Below are positions 28,531 to 37,826 of a stretch of 64,000 nucleotides of DNA, piece after piece. The notes beneath the pieces were generated by a model. The model was not told the DNA's origin and made no database searches. It saw only the letters and a program-made list of their open reading frames with translations. Each line of letters starts with the position of its first letter. Within the stretch, counting starts at the first letter, position 1. Origin of the DNA: Paraburkholderia acidicola (GTDB taxonomy: Bacteria; Pseudomonadota; Gammaproteobacteria; Burkholderiales; Burkholderiaceae); contig NZ_MTZV01000004.1 in assembly GCF_002362315.1 (NCBI RefSeq), forward strand, positions 992,001-1,056,000, read 5' to 3'. A program made the translations under genes and the position numbers.

Positions 28531-28555
28531 AAAAAAAGCCGCGGCAAGCCGCGGC
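28531..28555 (-). terminator. Intercistronic Rho-independent terminator between ptsH and ptsI
   Basis: Minus-strand GCCGCGGCTTGCCGCGGC folds into a 7-8 bp GC-only stem with a CTTG loop and is followed by seven T residues. It lies 41 bp beyond ptsH and about 170 bp before ptsI, so most transcripts of EIIA-ptsH should end here. Confidence 0.88.
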
Positions 28556-28595
28556 GTTTCTTGTTCTGCGTAGTACACGCATCGAAACCGGCGGA

Positions 28596-28865
28596 TTACT
28601 GGCCCTCGCCAAACTTGTTGGCAATCAGCTTCAGTAGCGCGTCCATCGCATCTTTTTCGTCCGTGCCTTCGGTTTCGATCAGCACGGTGCTACCGATCCC
28701 TGCTGCCAGCATCATCACGCCCATGATGCTCTTCGCGTTGATGCGCCGACCGTTGCGGCTCATCCATATTTCCGACTGATAGTTGCCTGCCAGTTGCGTC
28801 AGCTTGGCCGAGGCGCGCGCATGCAACCCCAGCTTGTTCACGATAGTCGTTTCCTGTTGCAGCAT
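28596..28865 (-). CDS. ptsH: HPr phosphocarrier protein
   Basis: An 89-residue HPr. Phospho-acceptor His15 is in NKLGLHARASAKL and the HPr-kinase-type Ser46 is in AKSIMGVMMLAAGIGSTV. The four-residue pattern around Ser46 is intact, which fits the beta-proteobacterial systems that regulate HPr by HprK. It follows the EIIA-Man gene by 51 bp. Confidence 0.97.
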   Translation of the reverse strand: MLQQETTIVNKLGLHARASAKLTQLAGNYQSEIWMSRNGRRINAKSIMGVMMLAAGIGSTVLIETEGTDEKDAMDALLKLIANKFGEGQ

Positions 28866-28916
28866 GTAATCGTCCGAAGCGCAGGTTGTGTTGTTAAAAA
28901 CGAAACGGTGACGGTT

Positions 28917-29396
28917 CTAAGGGGTGGTGCTCTTCTGTGCGATCGCGGCCTCGGGCTGCGCGGTCGCCACACAGTCGCACGGGCTGCCCATCGAAGCCGC
29001 GGCCGGTGTGCCCGGCGTAATCGCATGAATGCCCTTGGTCGCACCGGCGAGCGCCTTGTCGACGAGCGTGTCGAGCGGTGTGGCGCGATAACAGACGGCG
29101 CGCACCAGCATCGCCAGATTCACGCCGGCCAGCACACGCACGTCGGGTAGCGACGCGAGATTGCCGGCGATGTTCGACGGTGTCGCACCGAACATGTCGG
29201 TCAGCACGAGTGCGCCGTTCTCTTCCTTGAGCCGGTCGATCTCCGCATGCGCGAACGCGACGACGGTGGTCGGATCGCAGTTGGGCATCACATCGATCAC
29301 GCCGATGCGTGCGGGTAGCCCGCCGTAAATATGAGCGACACACTCGCGTAACGCGGAAGCGAGCGGAGCGTGCGCAATGATCAGAATGCCTGCCAT
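28917..29396 (-). CDS. PTS EIIA component, mannose/fructose (ManX) type
   Basis: A 159-residue EIIA-Man domain without a fused IIB. The phosphohistidine is His9 in MAGILIIAHAPLAS, and ALVLTDMFGATPSNIAG is the typical dimer-interface motif. No EIIC or EIID permease is nearby, so with ptsH and ptsI it forms a regulatory (non-transporting) phosphorelay, as known in beta-proteobacteria. ATG 29396 starts the conserved domain; the frame extends further upstream without family similarity. Confidence 0.92.
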   Translation of the reverse strand: MAGILIIAHAPLASALRECVAHIYGGLPARIGVIDVMPNCDPTTVVAFAHAEIDRLKEENGALVLTDMFGATPSNIAGNLASLPDVRVLAGVNLAMLVRAVCYRATPLDTLVDKALAGATKGIHAITPGTPAAASMGSPCDCVATAQPEAAIAQKSTTP

Positions 29397-29622
29397 ATCG
29401 GTTTTGCAGCTAAAACGGCCTGATTCGCGGTCCGGACGCGTTGCCCGGCAGCGCGCCTGTTTGCCTTTGTTCGCCCTTCCGACCGGCCGATGATCGAATG
29501 GGCCCGAACGCGTCGCGTCACGGGCAAAGCCCGTGGGCAACGGCACGGCAACCATGCCCGATATCCTGTGCCGGGTGCGTCGTCAGCGTTTTGTCAGATG
29601 ACGCAGGTTCCGGAGAGCGGGC

Positions 29623-29631
29623 ATTGTACCA
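29623..29631 (-). promoter_or_regulatory. Candidate extended -10 promoter for EIIA-ptsH
   Basis: Minus-strand TGGTACAAT (TGN plus TACAAT) lies about 230 bp upstream of the EIIA ATG in the 315-bp gap 29397-29711. No good -35 is seen. The rest of the gap shows no gene. Confidence 0.35.
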
Positions 29632-29711
29632 GTCCATTTTCGCGCTTCTTCAGCGTTCGTGCCCGGCACGCGTTCGGTTTCGTGCAACGGGCGCGTCTCC
29701 TGCAGTGATAC

Positions 29712-30668
29712 TTAACCGACTGCGCGCTCCAGCGCGTCGACCAGCATCGCCGCCACGTCGAAGCCGGTCTGATCCATGATTTCGCGAAAACACGTCGGGC
29801 TTGTGACGTTCACTTCGGTCAGCCAGTCGCCGATTGCATCGAGCCCGACGAGCAGCAGACCGCGCGCGGCCAGCACCGGGCCGAGCGCCGCGGCAATTTC
29901 GCGGTCGTGCGCGGTGAGCGGCTGAGCGACGCCGAGCCCGCCCGCCGCCAGATTGCCGCGCACCTCGTTACCTTGCGGAATGCGCGCGAGCGAATACGGC
30001 ACCGGCTCACCGCCGATCAGCAGGATGCGCTTGTCGCCATCCTTGATGTCGGGGATGAACTTCTGCGCCATGACCGAGCGCGCGCCGTCCTCGCTGAGCA
30101 TTTCGATGATCGAGCCGAGATTCATGCCGTCGGCTTTCACGCGAAACACGCCCATGCCGCCCATGCCATCGAGCGGTTTCAGAATCACATCGCCGTGTTG
30201 CTCGTGAAATGCACGCAGGCGCGCCGCATCGCGAGTGACGAGCGTCGGTGCGACGAACTGCGGAAACTCGCCGATCGCGAGCTTTTCCGAATGATCGCGA
30301 ATCGCCTGCGGCTTGTTGAAGATGCGCGCGCCGCCACGTTCAGCGAGTTCGAGCAGCCACGTCGACGTCACGTATTCCATGTCGAACGGCGGGTCCTTGC
30401 GCATCAGCACGGCGCCGAAGCGCTTCAGCGAGCGCACCTCGGCCCGCTCCGCCGCATACCACGGCGCGCGGTGCCCATCGGTCTGGTCACCGACGATCGC
30501 AAAGCGCCGCACGTTCGCCTCGACGTCGCCGCCGGTCCACGCCAGATCTTCCGGCTCGCACGCGTAAAGCGTATGGCCGCGCTTCGCGGCCTCGGCCATC
30601 ATCGCGTAAGTCGAATCCTTGTAGATCTTGAAGCGGTCCAGCGGATCCGCGATAAAGAGAATGTCCAT
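29712..30668 (-). CDS. gshB: Glutathione synthetase
   Basis: A 318-residue ATP-grasp ligase that joins glycine to gamma-glutamylcysteine. It shows the GshB N-terminal MDILFIADPLDRFKIYKDST, FDMEYVTSTWLLE, the ATP-grasp core DVILKPLDGMGGMGVFRV and GDKRILLIGGEPVPYSLARIP. It is downstream of gshA on the same strand with a 93-bp gap, so both steps of glutathione synthesis are together. Confidence 0.97.
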   Translation of the reverse strand: MDILFIADPLDRFKIYKDSTYAMMAEAAKRGHTLYACEPEDLAWTGGDVEANVRRFAIVGDQTDGHRAPWYAAERAEVRSLKRFGAVLMRKDPPFDMEYVTSTWLLELAERGGARIFNKPQAIRDHSEKLAIGEFPQFVAPTLVTRDAARLRAFHEQHGDVILKPLDGMGGMGVFRVKADGMNLGSIIEMLSEDGARSVMAQKFIPDIKDGDKRILLIGGEPVPYSLARIPQGNEVRGNLAAGGLGVAQPLTAHDREIAAALGPVLAARGLLLVGLDAIGDWLTEVNVTSPTCFREIMDQTGFDVAAMLVDALERAVG

Positions 30669-30761
30669 GAAGTCCCTGTTGCGCCCTCGCGGGCCTCGCG
30701 TTGACTATCGACTGCACTGCGGATTGCGCGGCGGAGCGCAGCGCAGATTGCAGCGCGACCT

Positions 30762-32051
30762 TTAAACCTGAATCGCTTCCGGGTCGGTTCTTTCCAGCTC
30801 CACCGATGCCGCCAGCAACCCGAGACGCGCGACCACGCCGTACATATAGAAGCGGTTAGGCGGCGCGGCGCCGGGTTTCGCGTGCGCATCCGGCAACGCG
30901 GTATGTTCGAAGCCGAGCGGCACGAAGTGCATGCCGGGCGCATTCAGGTTCTGATCGCGCTCGCGACTGCCATGCACGCGATAAAAACCGCCGACCACAT
31001 AGCGGTCGATCATGTACACCACCGGTTCGGCCACTTCCTCGCCGATCCGCTCGAACGTATAGACGCCTTCCTGCACGATCACATCGTGCACATCGAGCCC
31101 ATCCTTCGCAGTCGACATCTTCGTGCGCTCGCGGCTCGTCAGCGCAGCGACTTCCGATGCATCGTGCACGGTCATCACGCCCTTGCCATCGGTACCGGCA
31201 TCGGACTTGACGACGACATACGGCTTTTCGGCAATGCCGTACTCACGATATTTCTTCGCGATCTTCTTCAGCACACCGTCGATGGCATCGGCCAGCGCAG
31301 CCTCGCCGGTACGCGCCTCGAAATCGACGTCTTCGACATGCGCGAAATACGGATTGATCATCCACGGGTCGATCTCGACCATCTTCGCGAACTTCTTCGC
31401 GACTTCGTCGTAGCACGAGAAGTGCGTCGACTTGCGGCGCACGGCCCATGCCGCATGCAGCGGCGGCAGCAGATACTGCTCGTGCAGATTTTCGAGCACC
31501 GGCGGAATACCACCGGACAGATCGTTGTTCAGCAGAATCGAACACGGATCGAAATTCTTCAGACCGAGCCGGCGAGCGGAGCGCTCGAGCGGCTCAAGCA
31601 CGATTTTCTGACCATCGGACAACGCGATCGTGACCGGCCCGACGATGGTTTCATCGAGCGTTCCGAAACGGACGTGCAGGCCCGCCTGGCGCATGATGGT
31701 CGCGAGCCGTGCGACATTCTCCAGATAAAATGCGTTACGCGTGTGACGCTCCGGAATGACCAGCAGATTCTTCGCATCCGGGCAGATTTTTTCGATCGAT
31801 GCCATCGCGGCCTGCACGGCCAGCGGCAGCACTTCCTGCGGCAGATTGTTGAATGCTCCGGGAAACAGGTTGGTATCGACCGGCGCGAGCTTGAAGCCCG
31901 CGTTGCGCAGATCCACCGAACAGTAGAACGGCGGCGTATGTTCCTGCCATTCGAGCCGGAACCAGCGTTCGATGGCAGGCGTAGCGTCGAGAATCCGCCG
32001 CTCGAGATCGAGCAGTGGACCATTCAACGCGGTGACTAGGTGCGGAACCAT
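30762..32051 (-). CDS. gshA: Glutamate-cysteine ligase (ferrooxidans/Burkholderia type)
   Basis: A 429-residue enzyme of the group of GshA proteins described from Acidithiobacillus and Burkholderia, distinct from the E. coli type. Recognisable parts are VDLRNAGFKLAPVDTNLFPGAFNNL, NLLVIPERHTRNAFYLENVARL, GKGVMTVHDASEV and MIDRYVVGGFYRVHGSR. ATG 32051 (MVPHLVTALNG) begins the conserved region. It makes gamma-glutamylcysteine, the substrate of the adjacent gshB product. Minus-strand TACAAT at 32082-32077 may be a -10 box. Confidence 0.93.
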   Translation of the reverse strand: MVPHLVTALNGPLLDLERRILDATPAIERWFRLEWQEHTPPFYCSVDLRNAGFKLAPVDTNLFPGAFNNLPQEVLPLAVQAAMASIEKICPDAKNLLVIPERHTRNAFYLENVARLATIMRQAGLHVRFGTLDETIVGPVTIALSDGQKIVLEPLERSARRLGLKNFDPCSILLNNDLSGGIPPVLENLHEQYLLPPLHAAWAVRRKSTHFSCYDEVAKKFAKMVEIDPWMINPYFAHVEDVDFEARTGEAALADAIDGVLKKIAKKYREYGIAEKPYVVVKSDAGTDGKGVMTVHDASEVAALTSRERTKMSTAKDGLDVHDVIVQEGVYTFERIGEEVAEPVVYMIDRYVVGGFYRVHGSRERDQNLNAPGMHFVPLGFEHTALPDAHAKPGAAPPNRFYMYGVVARLGLLAASVELERTDPEAIQV

Positions 32052-32363
32052 TGAGCACTCACGGGCTAAAGGAGCGATTGTAGAGGAAGCGGGGGTATTT
32101 GCCCCTTGCATGTTGGGATGATCGCGCAAGACGCAAGCCCAGGGCCACCCTCCTGCAAACAAGGTTTTATATCGGCCCGATAGCGGCGCGTTATCGGTGG
32201 GGAATCCGGTCGGGAATCACCGGGACGGGATTATCCGGCCAGTCGTACAGCCGGCCGGGGCGCCATAGCGAACCGTACCCACGCGGCGGTCTATTCGATT
32301 GTAGGTGCTGCGGCATCGCCGGGACGGCCTTCTTTTGCGGCTGGCAGCGCTGCGCGACAAGCG

Positions 32364-32388
32364 AAAAAAAGCCCGCCAGGTGGCGGGC
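32364..32388 (-). terminator. Rho-independent terminator after amtB
   Basis: On the minus strand GCCCGCCA/TGGCGGGC forms a 7-8 bp stem with a tight loop followed by seven T residues, 69 bp after the amtB stop. The rest of the 405-bp gap 32052-32456 has the gshA promoter region and nothing else I recognise. Confidence 0.88.
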
Positions 32389-32456
32389 CAGGTCGCTGCC
32401 TGAATCGTCCGGCAGGGTCTCGCATGCCGGACGACTGCTGTTGCTCTTACGAAAAC

Positions 32457-33971
32457 TTATTCGACATGCTCGCCATGCAGCACGATGTCGAGACCTTCGC
32501 GTTCCTCTTCTTCCGTCACGCGCAGACCGATCACCATGTCAATCACCTTCAGCAGGATGTAGCTCACTACGCCGCTGTAGATCAATGTAGTCAGCACGCC
32601 CTTGGCCTGCAGGATCACGCTGCCATCCGCGCCGCCGATGTCCTTCACCGCGAACACACCGGTCAGCAGCGCACCGACAATCCCGCCGATGCAGTGCACG
32701 CCGAACGCGTCGAGCGAATCGTCGTAACCGAGCTTGTGCTTGAGCCACGAGGCCGACCAGAAGCAGATCACGCCAGCAACCAGACCGATCACGAGCGCAC
32801 CGATCACACCGACGAAGCCCGATGCCGGCGTAATCGCCACGAGGCCAGCCACTGCACCCGACACGATGCCGAGCACCGACGGCTTACCCTTCGCGATCCA
32901 TTCGGCAAACATCCAGCCCAGTGCAGCCATGGCGGTCGCAATCTGCGTCGTCAGCATGGCGAAGCCGGCACGGCCGTCAGCTGCAACAGCCGAACCCGCG
33001 TTGAAGCCGAACCAGCCAACCCACAGCATCGAGGCACCGACCAGCGTCAGCACGAGGTTATGCGGGGCCATCACGTCCTTACCATAGCCAACACGCTTGC
33101 CGAGCACCAGGCAGCACACGAGACCAGCCACACCAGCGTTGATGTGCACCACCGTGCCGCCCGCGAAGTCGAGGATGCCTGCGCTAGCCAGCCAGCCGGT
33201 CGGTTCCCACACCATGTGCGCGATCGGCGAGTAGACGATGATCGACCACAGGCTCATGAACACCAGCATCGCGGAGAACTTCATGCGGTCAGCGAACGCA
33301 CCGGTAATCAGCGCCGGCGTGATGATCGCGAACGTCATCTGATAGACGAAGTAGACCGACTCCGGAATCGTCGTGGCCAGATGGCTGACGGTCAGCGTCG
33401 TGGCCTTGTCGCCCTTGATGTAGTTCATGCCCGACAGGAACACGCGCGAGAAGCCGCCGAGGAACGAACCGCCCGGCGTGAACGCGAGGCTGTAGCCGAT
33501 CACGGTCCAGATGATGGTCACGACGCAGGTGATCGCGAAGCTTTGCATCAGCGTCGCCAGCACGTTCTTCTTGCGCACCATGCCCGCGTAGAACAATGCG
33601 AGGCCAGGGATCGTCATGAACAGCACGAGCGCGGTGGAGGTCAGCATCCAGGCGGTGTCGCCGGAGTTGATCTTCGACGAATCGACCGAGAACGGCGCGG
33701 TCGGCGCAGCGGGTGCGGCTGCAGCGGCAGCCGAAGCAGCCGATGCGTCAGGCGCAGCGGCAGCGCTCGCTGCCGGAGCAGCGGAAGCGTCGGCGGCAGG
33801 CGCCGAAGCGGCGGCGGCTGCCGACGCGTCCGGTGCCGGCGCGCTCGCCGTCGTGTCGGAAGCGGCCGCCGATGCGGCAACCGGCGCCGAAGCGTCGTCC
33901 GCCACCGCGGCCCCGATACCGCCCGCGACCAGCGAACCGGCCATCAGCAAGGACATCAATAATTTGCGCAT
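32457..33971 (-). CDS. amtB: Ammonium transporter AmtB
   Basis: A 504-residue Amt/Rh channel. After a signal peptide (residues 1-24) there is an Ala/Ser/Pro/Asp-rich stretch of about 65 residues, unusually long for AmtB, before the eleven-helix core. The core has DTAWMLTSTALVLFMTIPGLALFYAGMVRKKNVL, GGTVVHINAGVAGL and the pore His in the SLDAFGVHCIGGIVGALLTGVFA segment. It lies 31 bp after glnK, the usual pairing in which GlnK plugs the channel when nitrogen is plentiful. Confidence 0.96.
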   Translation of the reverse strand: MRKLLMSLLMAGSLVAGGIGAAVADDASAPVAASAAASDTTASAPAPDASAAAAASAPAADASAAPAASAAAAPDASAASAAAAAAPAAPTAPFSVDSSKINSGDTAWMLTSTALVLFMTIPGLALFYAGMVRKKNVLATLMQSFAITCVVTIIWTVIGYSLAFTPGGSFLGGFSRVFLSGMNYIKGDKATTLTVSHLATTIPESVYFVYQMTFAIITPALITGAFADRMKFSAMLVFMSLWSIIVYSPIAHMVWEPTGWLASAGILDFAGGTVVHINAGVAGLVCCLVLGKRVGYGKDVMAPHNLVLTLVGASMLWVGWFGFNAGSAVAADGRAGFAMLTTQIATAMAALGWMFAEWIAKGKPSVLGIVSGAVAGLVAITPASGFVGVIGALVIGLVAGVICFWSASWLKHKLGYDDSLDAFGVHCIGGIVGALLTGVFAVKDIGGADGSVILQAKGVLTTLIYSGVVSYILLKVIDMVIGLRVTEEEEREGLDIVLHGEHVE

Positions 33972-34002
33972 CTCTGTTTCCTCTTCTCTTGTCGCTGTTT
34001 TT

Positions 34003-34440
<438 letters not shown>

Positions 34441-34795
34441 TCAGAACTGCCTCCATTGCGCCGCCGGATCGCCCGGCAGTGCGCGCGGGGCAGTAACAGC
34501 AACTCGCATGCCATGTGTGTGGCAGACTGTCGCGCTGCGTGCGCCGCGGGTATCGCCGGGCCGCTTCGCGGGCTCGGCCGGATGGCTAACGTGCACGGGG
34601 CGCGGTGGCATGCCGCGTGGATCGTTGCTAGAGTGTTCGCAAGCTTGAGGCGTGATGGAGGTGTGATGGCACGCACCAAACGCGTTCATCGGACGGACGC
34701 AGAGCACGATCGATGCACCACAATCGCTCACGCGCCATCGCGGAGCACAGCGGTAACGAAACGTGCACAGTCTTTGTGCAATCAAGGGAAACACG

Positions 34796-35050
34796 ATGAA
34801 ACAACCCAACGATGTCTTCAACGATCTGCAGGCGCGCTTTAGCGATCTGCTCAAGAACTCCCCGGCGAAGGATGTCGAGCGCAACGTCAAGGCCGTGCTG
34901 TCGCAGGGCTTCTCGAAGCTCGACCTGGTGACGCGCGAGGAATTCGACACGCAGACCCAGGTGCTGGTCCGCACGCGGGCCCGGCTCGAAGAGCTCGAAC
35001 GCCGCGTCGCCGAGCTCGAACAGAAGCTGCCCGTCACGCAGTCTTCCTGA
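34796..35050 (+). CDS. ubiK: Accessory factor UbiK family protein (BMFP/YqiC)
   Basis: An 84-residue mostly alpha-helical protein. Residues 1-40 match the membrane-fusogenic BMFP domain (PNDVFNDLQARFSDLLKNSPAKDVERNVKAVLSQGFSKLDLVTREEFDTQ) and the C-terminus is a coiled coil (LVRTRARLEELERRVAELEQKL). UbiK assists the soluble ubiquinone-biosynthesis complex in gamma-proteobacteria. ATG 34796 follows an A-rich leader with AAGGGA. Precedes yifB. Confidence 0.9.
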   Translation: MKQPNDVFNDLQARFSDLLKNSPAKDVERNVKAVLSQGFSKLDLVTREEFDTQTQVLVRTRARLEELERRVAELEQKLPVTQSS

Positions 35051-35152
35051 GCCCGGTCTGACCTACGCATCATCGGCAGGCGCGCCGTGACGTCGTCAGC
35101 GTATTGAGGAAGGGGCGCTACGCTACAAAGCGCGCCTTCGACGGGAGAAAAC

Positions 35153-36718
35153 ATGTCGCTTGCCGTGGTGCGCAGCCGCGCGCCGGCCGCTGGCCGCGCG
35201 CCCGAAGTTACCGTTGAGGTTCATCTCGCCAACGGGTTGCCTTCTTTTTCAATCGTTGGCCTGCCGGACCTCGAGGTCCGCGAGAGCCGCGAACGTGTGC
35301 GAGCCGCGCTGCAAAACTGCGGGCTCGACTTTCCGGTGCGCCGGATCACAGTCAACCTGGCGCCGGCTGACCTTCCTAAAGAATCGGGTCGCTTCGATCT
35401 GCCGATCGCGCTCGGTATCCTCGCGGCCAGCGGACAGATTCCTGCCGAATCTCTGCTCAATCGAGAATTTGCCGGCGAGCTGTCGCTGACTGGCGCCTTG
35501 CGACCAATGCGCGGCGCCTTCGCGATGGCGTGCGGCACGGCGCGCGATCTGGGCGATCAGCACGCAGACAGCGCTGACACAGCGCCAAGGCGCGAGCCCG
35601 AACTCTATCTGCCCGCCGCGAGCGCGGCTGAAGCAGCGCTGGTGCCTGGCGTGGCTGTCTACGGCGCGCCCGATCTGCCGTCGCTGTGCGCACACCTTGC
35701 GGGTGTCGAAGACGGACGGCTCTCGCCCGTCCAGCCGCCCCCTTTCGTCGACGCGATGTCGTCCGCCACCCTGCCGGACATGCTCGACGTCATCGGTCAG
35801 CGGGCCGCGCGCCGGGCACTCGAAGTCGCCGCGGCAGGCGGACATCACGTGCTGATGGTCGGGCCGCCCGGTGCGGGCAAGTCGATGCTCGCAGCCCGGT
35901 TGCCCAGCCTGCTCCCACCGATGACCGACGACGAGGCGCTCACCTCGGCCGCGCTACTGTCGGCCAGCGCCGCGGGCTTCTCGCCGACACATTGGCGCCG
36001 TCGCCCGTTTCGCGCGCCCCATCATTCTTCGAGCGCCGGTGCGCTGGTCGGCGGCCGCAATCCGCCGCAGCCTGGCGAGATCACACTCGCGCATCTCGGT
36101 GTGCTCTTCCTCGACGAATTACCCGAGTTCGATCGTCACGTGCTGGAGACGCTGCGCGAGCCGCTCGAAGCCGGTCGGATCACGATCTCGCGCGCGGCCT
36201 GGCAAACCGATTTCCCCGCCGCGTGCCAGCTGGTCGCCGCGATGAACCCGTGTCCCTGCGGCTGGCGCGGCGATCCGAACGGGCGTTGCCGCTGCACGCC
36301 GGACATCGCCGCGCGTTATCTGCGCAAGCTGTCCGGGCCGTTGCTCGATCGCATCGACATCCAGATCGAGATTCCCGCGCTGACGCCCGCCGAGTTGTCG
36401 GCACGCGCGTCGACCACGGGCGAGGCGAGCGCACCGATCGCAGAACGCGTTCACGGCGCACGTGAGCGCCAGCTCGCGCGCCAGGGCAAGACCAATCGTG
36501 AGTTAAGTGGGCGCGAGGTCGACGAGGTGTGCCGGCCGGATGCCGCCGGCGAAGCGCTGCTGCGCGACGCCGGCGAGCGTTTCGGCTGGTCAGCCCGCGC
36601 TTACTACCGTGTGCTGAAGGTAGCCCGAACGATTGCCGACCTCGCGGGAAACGACGTGCCCAATGGGGGGCAGGTCGCCGAGGCCGTGCAGTACCGCCGC
36701 GTTTTTTCGGCTCGATGA
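35153..36718 (+). CDS. YifB family Mg chelatase-like AAA ATPase
   Basis: A 521-residue protein of the YifB/ComM family. N-terminal Lon-like S5 fold domain (VEVHLANGLPSFSIVGLPDLEVRESRERVRAAL), then an AAA+ core with Walker A GPPGAGKSMLA, Walker B LGVLFLDELPEF, and the zinc-like MNPCPCGW...C motif, and a C-terminal Mg-chelatase domain (SARAYYRVLKVARTIADLAG). ComM relatives promote branch migration during integration of transformed DNA; with the ComF gene elsewhere in the window this hints at, but does not prove, competence. Confidence 0.93.
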   Translation: MSLAVVRSRAPAAGRAPEVTVEVHLANGLPSFSIVGLPDLEVRESRERVRAALQNCGLDFPVRRITVNLAPADLPKESGRFDLPIALGILAASGQIPAESLLNREFAGELSLTGALRPMRGAFAMACGTARDLGDQHADSADTAPRREPELYLPAASAAEAALVPGVAVYGAPDLPSLCAHLAGVEDGRLSPVQPPPFVDAMSSATLPDMLDVIGQRAARRALEVAAAGGHHVLMVGPPGAGKSMLAARLPSLLPPMTDDEALTSAALLSASAAGFSPTHWRRRPFRAPHHSSSAGALVGGRNPPQPGEITLAHLGVLFLDELPEFDRHVLETLREPLEAGRITISRAAWQTDFPAACQLVAAMNPCPCGWRGDPNGRCRCTPDIAARYLRKLSGPLLDRIDIQIEIPALTPAELSARASTTGEASAPIAERVHGARERQLARQGKTNRELSGREVDEVCRPDAAGEALLRDAGERFGWSARAYYRVLKVARTIADLAGNDVPNGGQVAEAVQYRRVFSAR

Positions 36719-36934
36719 ATGGTCAACGAAGGCAAAAAAACGCCTGTCAAGACTTGACTTATACACACAGACGAGCTTCGGTTAGATTTCGATACAATTG
36801 AAAGGATTGTGTCGGGTCAATCTTTTAACACATTGATTTTATTTAGTATTTTTTATTGCCATGTTCGCGGGCAAATTAACGGAACCCCCGCTGGACGGGC
36901 ATTCGAGCGAGGTTTGCGAGAGTTTTCAACAAAG

Positions 36935-36957
36935 TTATCCACAAGTCCTGTGGGTAA
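36935..36957. promoter_or_regulatory. DnaA-box-like inverted pair in the yifB downstream gap
   Basis: A consensus DnaA box TTATCCACA (36935-36943) is followed after 5 bp by TGTGGGTAA (36949-36957), the inverse complement with one mismatch. A strongly AT-rich stretch (36815-36860) lies 75 bp upstream. The 350-bp gap 36719-37068 has no gene that I can support. No dnaA, dnaN or par gene is nearby, so this is not the chromosome origin. Confidence 0.5.
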
Positions 36958-37068
36958 CCTGAAAACCCTCATTAAATCCGTCTATTAGAGCGATAACCTG
37001 CGAAGGAACTTTCAGTAGCGATCACTCTGGACAGCTCGCAGAACGCGCATTTCGTCGGCGTACTACCG

Positions 37069-37686
37069 TCAATCGAGCTTGAACGACTGGAAAAACTGAT
37101 CGATCTGCTCCGGCGCCGGGTTTTTGCTCCCGATAATCGCCGCTTGATAGACATGCCGGCCGCGTGCCACCAGTCGCGCGTGCATCGTGCGCGACTCCTG
37201 GTTCGCGCCTGCCTTGCCGCTGAACGTCATCTCGATACCGAGCACCTGACCGCCTGCCGCGAGGGGAATCTGGGTGACGTGTGCATTGGGCGTCGCGCCG
37301 AGGTTACGCGCCAGTCCGGCGCGCAGGAATTCGAGCGCGGTGCGCTGCATCTGCGGATCATCGCTGGGTAAGGTCACGGTACCGACGGCGAACACGGTGT
37401 GATCGGCCTCCGCAATCTGCATCGCCATCTTCATCGGCGTTCCGCCGATATCGATCTGCCGCTCGTCGTTGCTCGGCTTGGCCGGTAGATCGATGGAATA
37501 GCCCTGCGTGTCATTCGTGACGGTGCGCCAGTCGTAGGTCGGGGAGCAGGCGATTAACGCGGCACTCGCAACGGCAACGCAGGTCACCGATCGCAGCACG
37601 GTGCCCGCGCCAGAAGAAGCAGCGCGCCCGGCATGATGGCGAAACGCATGAACGAACGGAAAAAAGCGAGAGGTGAGCCGGAACAT
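37069..37686 (-). CDS. Hypothetical lipoprotein
   Basis: A 205-residue protein of unknown function. An internal hydrophobic segment ends in the lipobox-like LIACS (VASAALIACSPTYDW), suggesting a lipoprotein with a longer than usual leader or a start further downstream. The mature part resembles single-domain periplasmic proteins with YSIDLPAKPSNDERQIDIGG and a C-terminal helix (EQIDQFFQSFKL). ATG 37686 is used; the first ATG of the longer frame is at 37725. Divergent from the thioredoxin gene at 37827. Confidence 0.7.
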   Translation of the reverse strand: MFRLTSRFFPFVHAFRHHAGRAASSGAGTVLRSVTCVAVASAALIACSPTYDWRTVTNDTQGYSIDLPAKPSNDERQIDIGGTPMKMAMQIAEADHTVFAVGTVTLPSDDPQMQRTALEFLRAGLARNLGATPNAHVTQIPLAAGGQVLGIEMTFSGKAGANQESRTMHARLVARGRHVYQAAIIGSKNPAPEQIDQFFQSFKLD

Positions 37687-37826
37687 AAGACCTGAAAGCC
37701 GATAGACAGAAACGGAAAGTCGCATTATCCACTCGCGGGCGCGTCGATGCCGCCCAGCAGGATTGAGGCTACAATACCGACCATCCCACGCCGTTTCAGC
37801 GCAATGCGCTTCCCGAGGTCCTGTTC

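Noticed and set aside
32424..33962. Long plus-strand open frame (512 codons) opposite amtB
   Set aside because: Antisense shadow of a clear AmtB gene; composition is His/Arg/Asp-rich as expected from reverse reading of a GC-biased gene.
36815..36957. Possible replication origin
   Set aside because: Only one DnaA-box pair and no dnaA, dnaN, gidA, parAB or rep gene nearby.
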